Assembly: GCA_021151535.1 (NCBI GenBank)
Contig: JAGKXC010000087.1
Span: forward strand, 1 to 8,230
Source of the DNA: Sphingobacteriia bacterium
GTDB taxonomy: Bacteria > Bacteroidota > Bacteroidia > NS11-12g > UBA955
Direction of reading: 5' to 3'
Length of the DNA: 8,230 nt
The translations under genes were made by a program, and so were the position numbers. The notes beneath the pieces were generated by a model that had not been told where the DNA came from, made no database searches, and saw nothing but the letters and a program-made list of their open reading frames with translations. Shown one piece after another: positions 6,966-8,230 of the stretch (positions are counted from its first letter, which is position 1; each line of letters opens with the position of its first letter).

Positions 6966-8230
6966 ATGCCTTATTTTCAACCTGATGTTCATCTGAACAA
7001 AAGTAATTTAATAAAAGTAATTGGTGTTGGTGGCGGCGGAAGTAACGCTGTTAACCACATGTTTAAACATGGTATTGAAGGTGTAGATTTCTACATCTGC
7101 AATACCGATGTTCAAGCACTTCAAAGCAGCCCTGTTCCACATAGAATTCAATTGGGTGTAAACTTAACCGAAGGATTAGGTGCAGGTTCTCAACCAGATA
7201 TGGGTGAGAAAGCTGCAATGGAAAGTGTAATGTCGATTCGTCAACTCCTCGAAGAGAATACCAAAATGGTGTTCATCACTGCCGGAATGGGCGGTGGCAC
7301 AGGAACCGGTGCGGCTCCTGTTATCGCAAAAATTGCAAAGGAGTGTAATATTCTAACGGTTGGAATTGTTACCTTACCCTTTGAAGATGAAGGCCCGCAG
7401 CGTATTGGTCAAGCCCGAGAAGGTTTAGACAAATTAAAACCCCACGTAGATGCCTTAATTACTATCTGCAACGACAGAATTGTTGATATGTATGGCGATT
7501 TAACCATTTCGCAAGCATTTTCAAAAGCAGATGACATTTTATGCACCGCGGCTCGCGGCATCGCAGAAATCATTACAAAGCCCGGACAAATCAACGTTGA
7601 TTTTATGGATGTTCAAACTGCTGTTTCAAACAGTGGCAGAGCCATTTTGGGCACGGGTATTGCGTCCGGTCCTAATAGAGCTGAAGATGCCGCGAGAATG
7701 GCCTTGGACAGTCCGTTGTTAGACAATGTAAAAATCCGCGGTGCGAAACACTTGCTAGTTAATTTCACGTACGGTGAAAAAGAACCAGTTATGAGTGAAA
7801 TCTCCAAGGTAAAGAGATATCTTCAAGAAGAAGCAGGACACTCTGCGCACTTGAAAATGGGTATTACCAAAGATGAAAATCTTACTGATGAGATAACGAT
7901 CACTGTAATTGCTACTGGATTTGAAGTTGGCAACCATCCTGCTCAATCACCACAAGTGGAACAAGCAGCATTTGGACAAATTCAAATGGGCGTATGGCCG
8001 AATGAAATGAACCAAGAAACACCTGTTTTGAATCATAATCAACGAGTGAATGAAACACCAATTAACCAGTTTTCATCGCCACAAGACCATAAAGATTTGA
8101 CAATTAACGACGGTGTGAATTCATCTGTAAATATCCAACAGAATCAAAATTTCAGTAATCCAATGGATCAAGTTAAGAGGAATACGGATTTATTTAACAA
8201 TACTCCGCAATTGAACGCCTTTGGAATGCC
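6966..8230 (+). CDS. ftsZ: Cell division protein FtsZ, tubulin-like GTPase, 5' part
   Basis: Cytoplasmic GTPase whose filaments form the Z-ring. The frame is open from ATG 6966 to the window edge, giving 421 codons; the stop and the conserved C-terminal peptide that binds FtsA lie outside. The N-terminal nucleotide loop is GVGGGGSNAV, followed by CNTDVQAL. The tubulin signature GMGGGTGTG is at 107-115. The T7 loop NVDFMD (210-215) keeps both acidic residues, D212 and D215, that complete the GTPase site of the next subunit. The globular domain ends near VIATGFE (314-320). After it comes a disordered linker of at least 100 residues, rich in Asn and Gln. Differences from the common pattern include FEDEGPQR where many FtsZ proteins have a form of FxFEGxxR, and DVQ where DVR is usual. 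All key catalytic residues are present, so it should be an active FtsZ. Confidence 0.97.
   Translation, partial: MPYFQPDVHLNKSNLIKVIGVGGGGSNAVNHMFKHGIEGVDFYICNTDVQALQSSPVPHRIQLGVNLTEGLGAGSQPDMGEKAAMESVMSIRQLLEENTKMVFITAGMGGGTGTGAAPVIAKIAKECNILTVGIVTLPFEDEGPQRIGQAREGLDKLKPHVDALITICNDRIVDMYGDLTISQAFSKADDILCTAARGIAEIITKPGQINVDFMDVQTAVSNSGRAILGTGIASGPNRAEDAARMALDSPLLDNVKIRGAKHLLVNFTYGEKEPVMSEISKVKRYLQEEAGHSAHLKMGITKDENLTDEITITVIATGFEVGNHPAQSPQVEQAAFGQIQMGVWPNEMNQETPVLNHNQRVNETPINQFSSPQDHKDLTINDGVNSSVNIQQNQNFSNPMDQVKRNTDLFNNTPQLNAFGM

Noticed and set aside
7409..7946. Short ORFs on both strands within ftsZ
   Set aside because: They are shadows of the ftsZ frame, which stays open to the window edge and holds all the conserved motifs.
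1..8230. A novel system, mobile element, phage remnant or CRISPR array
   Set aside because: All seven genes are recognised dcw members in a known order, with tight spacing and no unexplained coding or repeated DNA large enough to hold another system.

Overview
The window is one continuous stretch of a division and cell wall (dcw) cluster. Seven genes lie head to tail on the + strand: murD (3' part), ftsW, murG, murC, ftsQ, ftsA and ftsZ (5' part). Both edges cut genes: murD lacks roughly its first 190 residues, and ftsZ is still open at the last base. Coding density is very high. The gaps are 29, 11, 15, 3, 49 and 15 bases, so no gene-free stretch reaches 300 bases. I see no RNA gene, mobile element, CRISPR array or convincing terminator.

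The likely source is a member of the Bacteroidota. This rests on the order murD-ftsW-murG-murC-ftsQ-ftsA-ftsZ with no murB or ddl between murC and ftsQ, on A-rich start regions with almost no Shine-Dalgarno sequence, on a moderately AT-rich composition, and on protein details such as the FtsW loop PHPYSDFIYA. I cannot name a family or genus.

The products form one pathway. MurC (adds L-Ala to UDP-MurNAc) and MurD (adds D-Glu) build the cytoplasmic peptidoglycan precursor. MurG adds GlcNAc to make lipid II. FtsW polymerises lipid II into septal glycan. FtsQ is the bitopic scaffold of the divisome, FtsA ties the Z-ring to the membrane, and FtsZ forms the ring. The short gaps indicate one transcription unit, probably started upstream of the window.

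I did not find a new biological system here. The observations worth a second look are small: FtsZ residues that differ from the common pattern near the nucleotide pocket and T7 loop, an Asn/Gln-rich FtsZ linker, an acidic end on FtsA after its membrane helix, a 13-base near-repeat exactly 60 bases apart at the ftsQ/ftsA junction, a three-codon ORF whose stop overlaps the murG start, and a partial Shine-Dalgarno sequence only in front of ftsZ.
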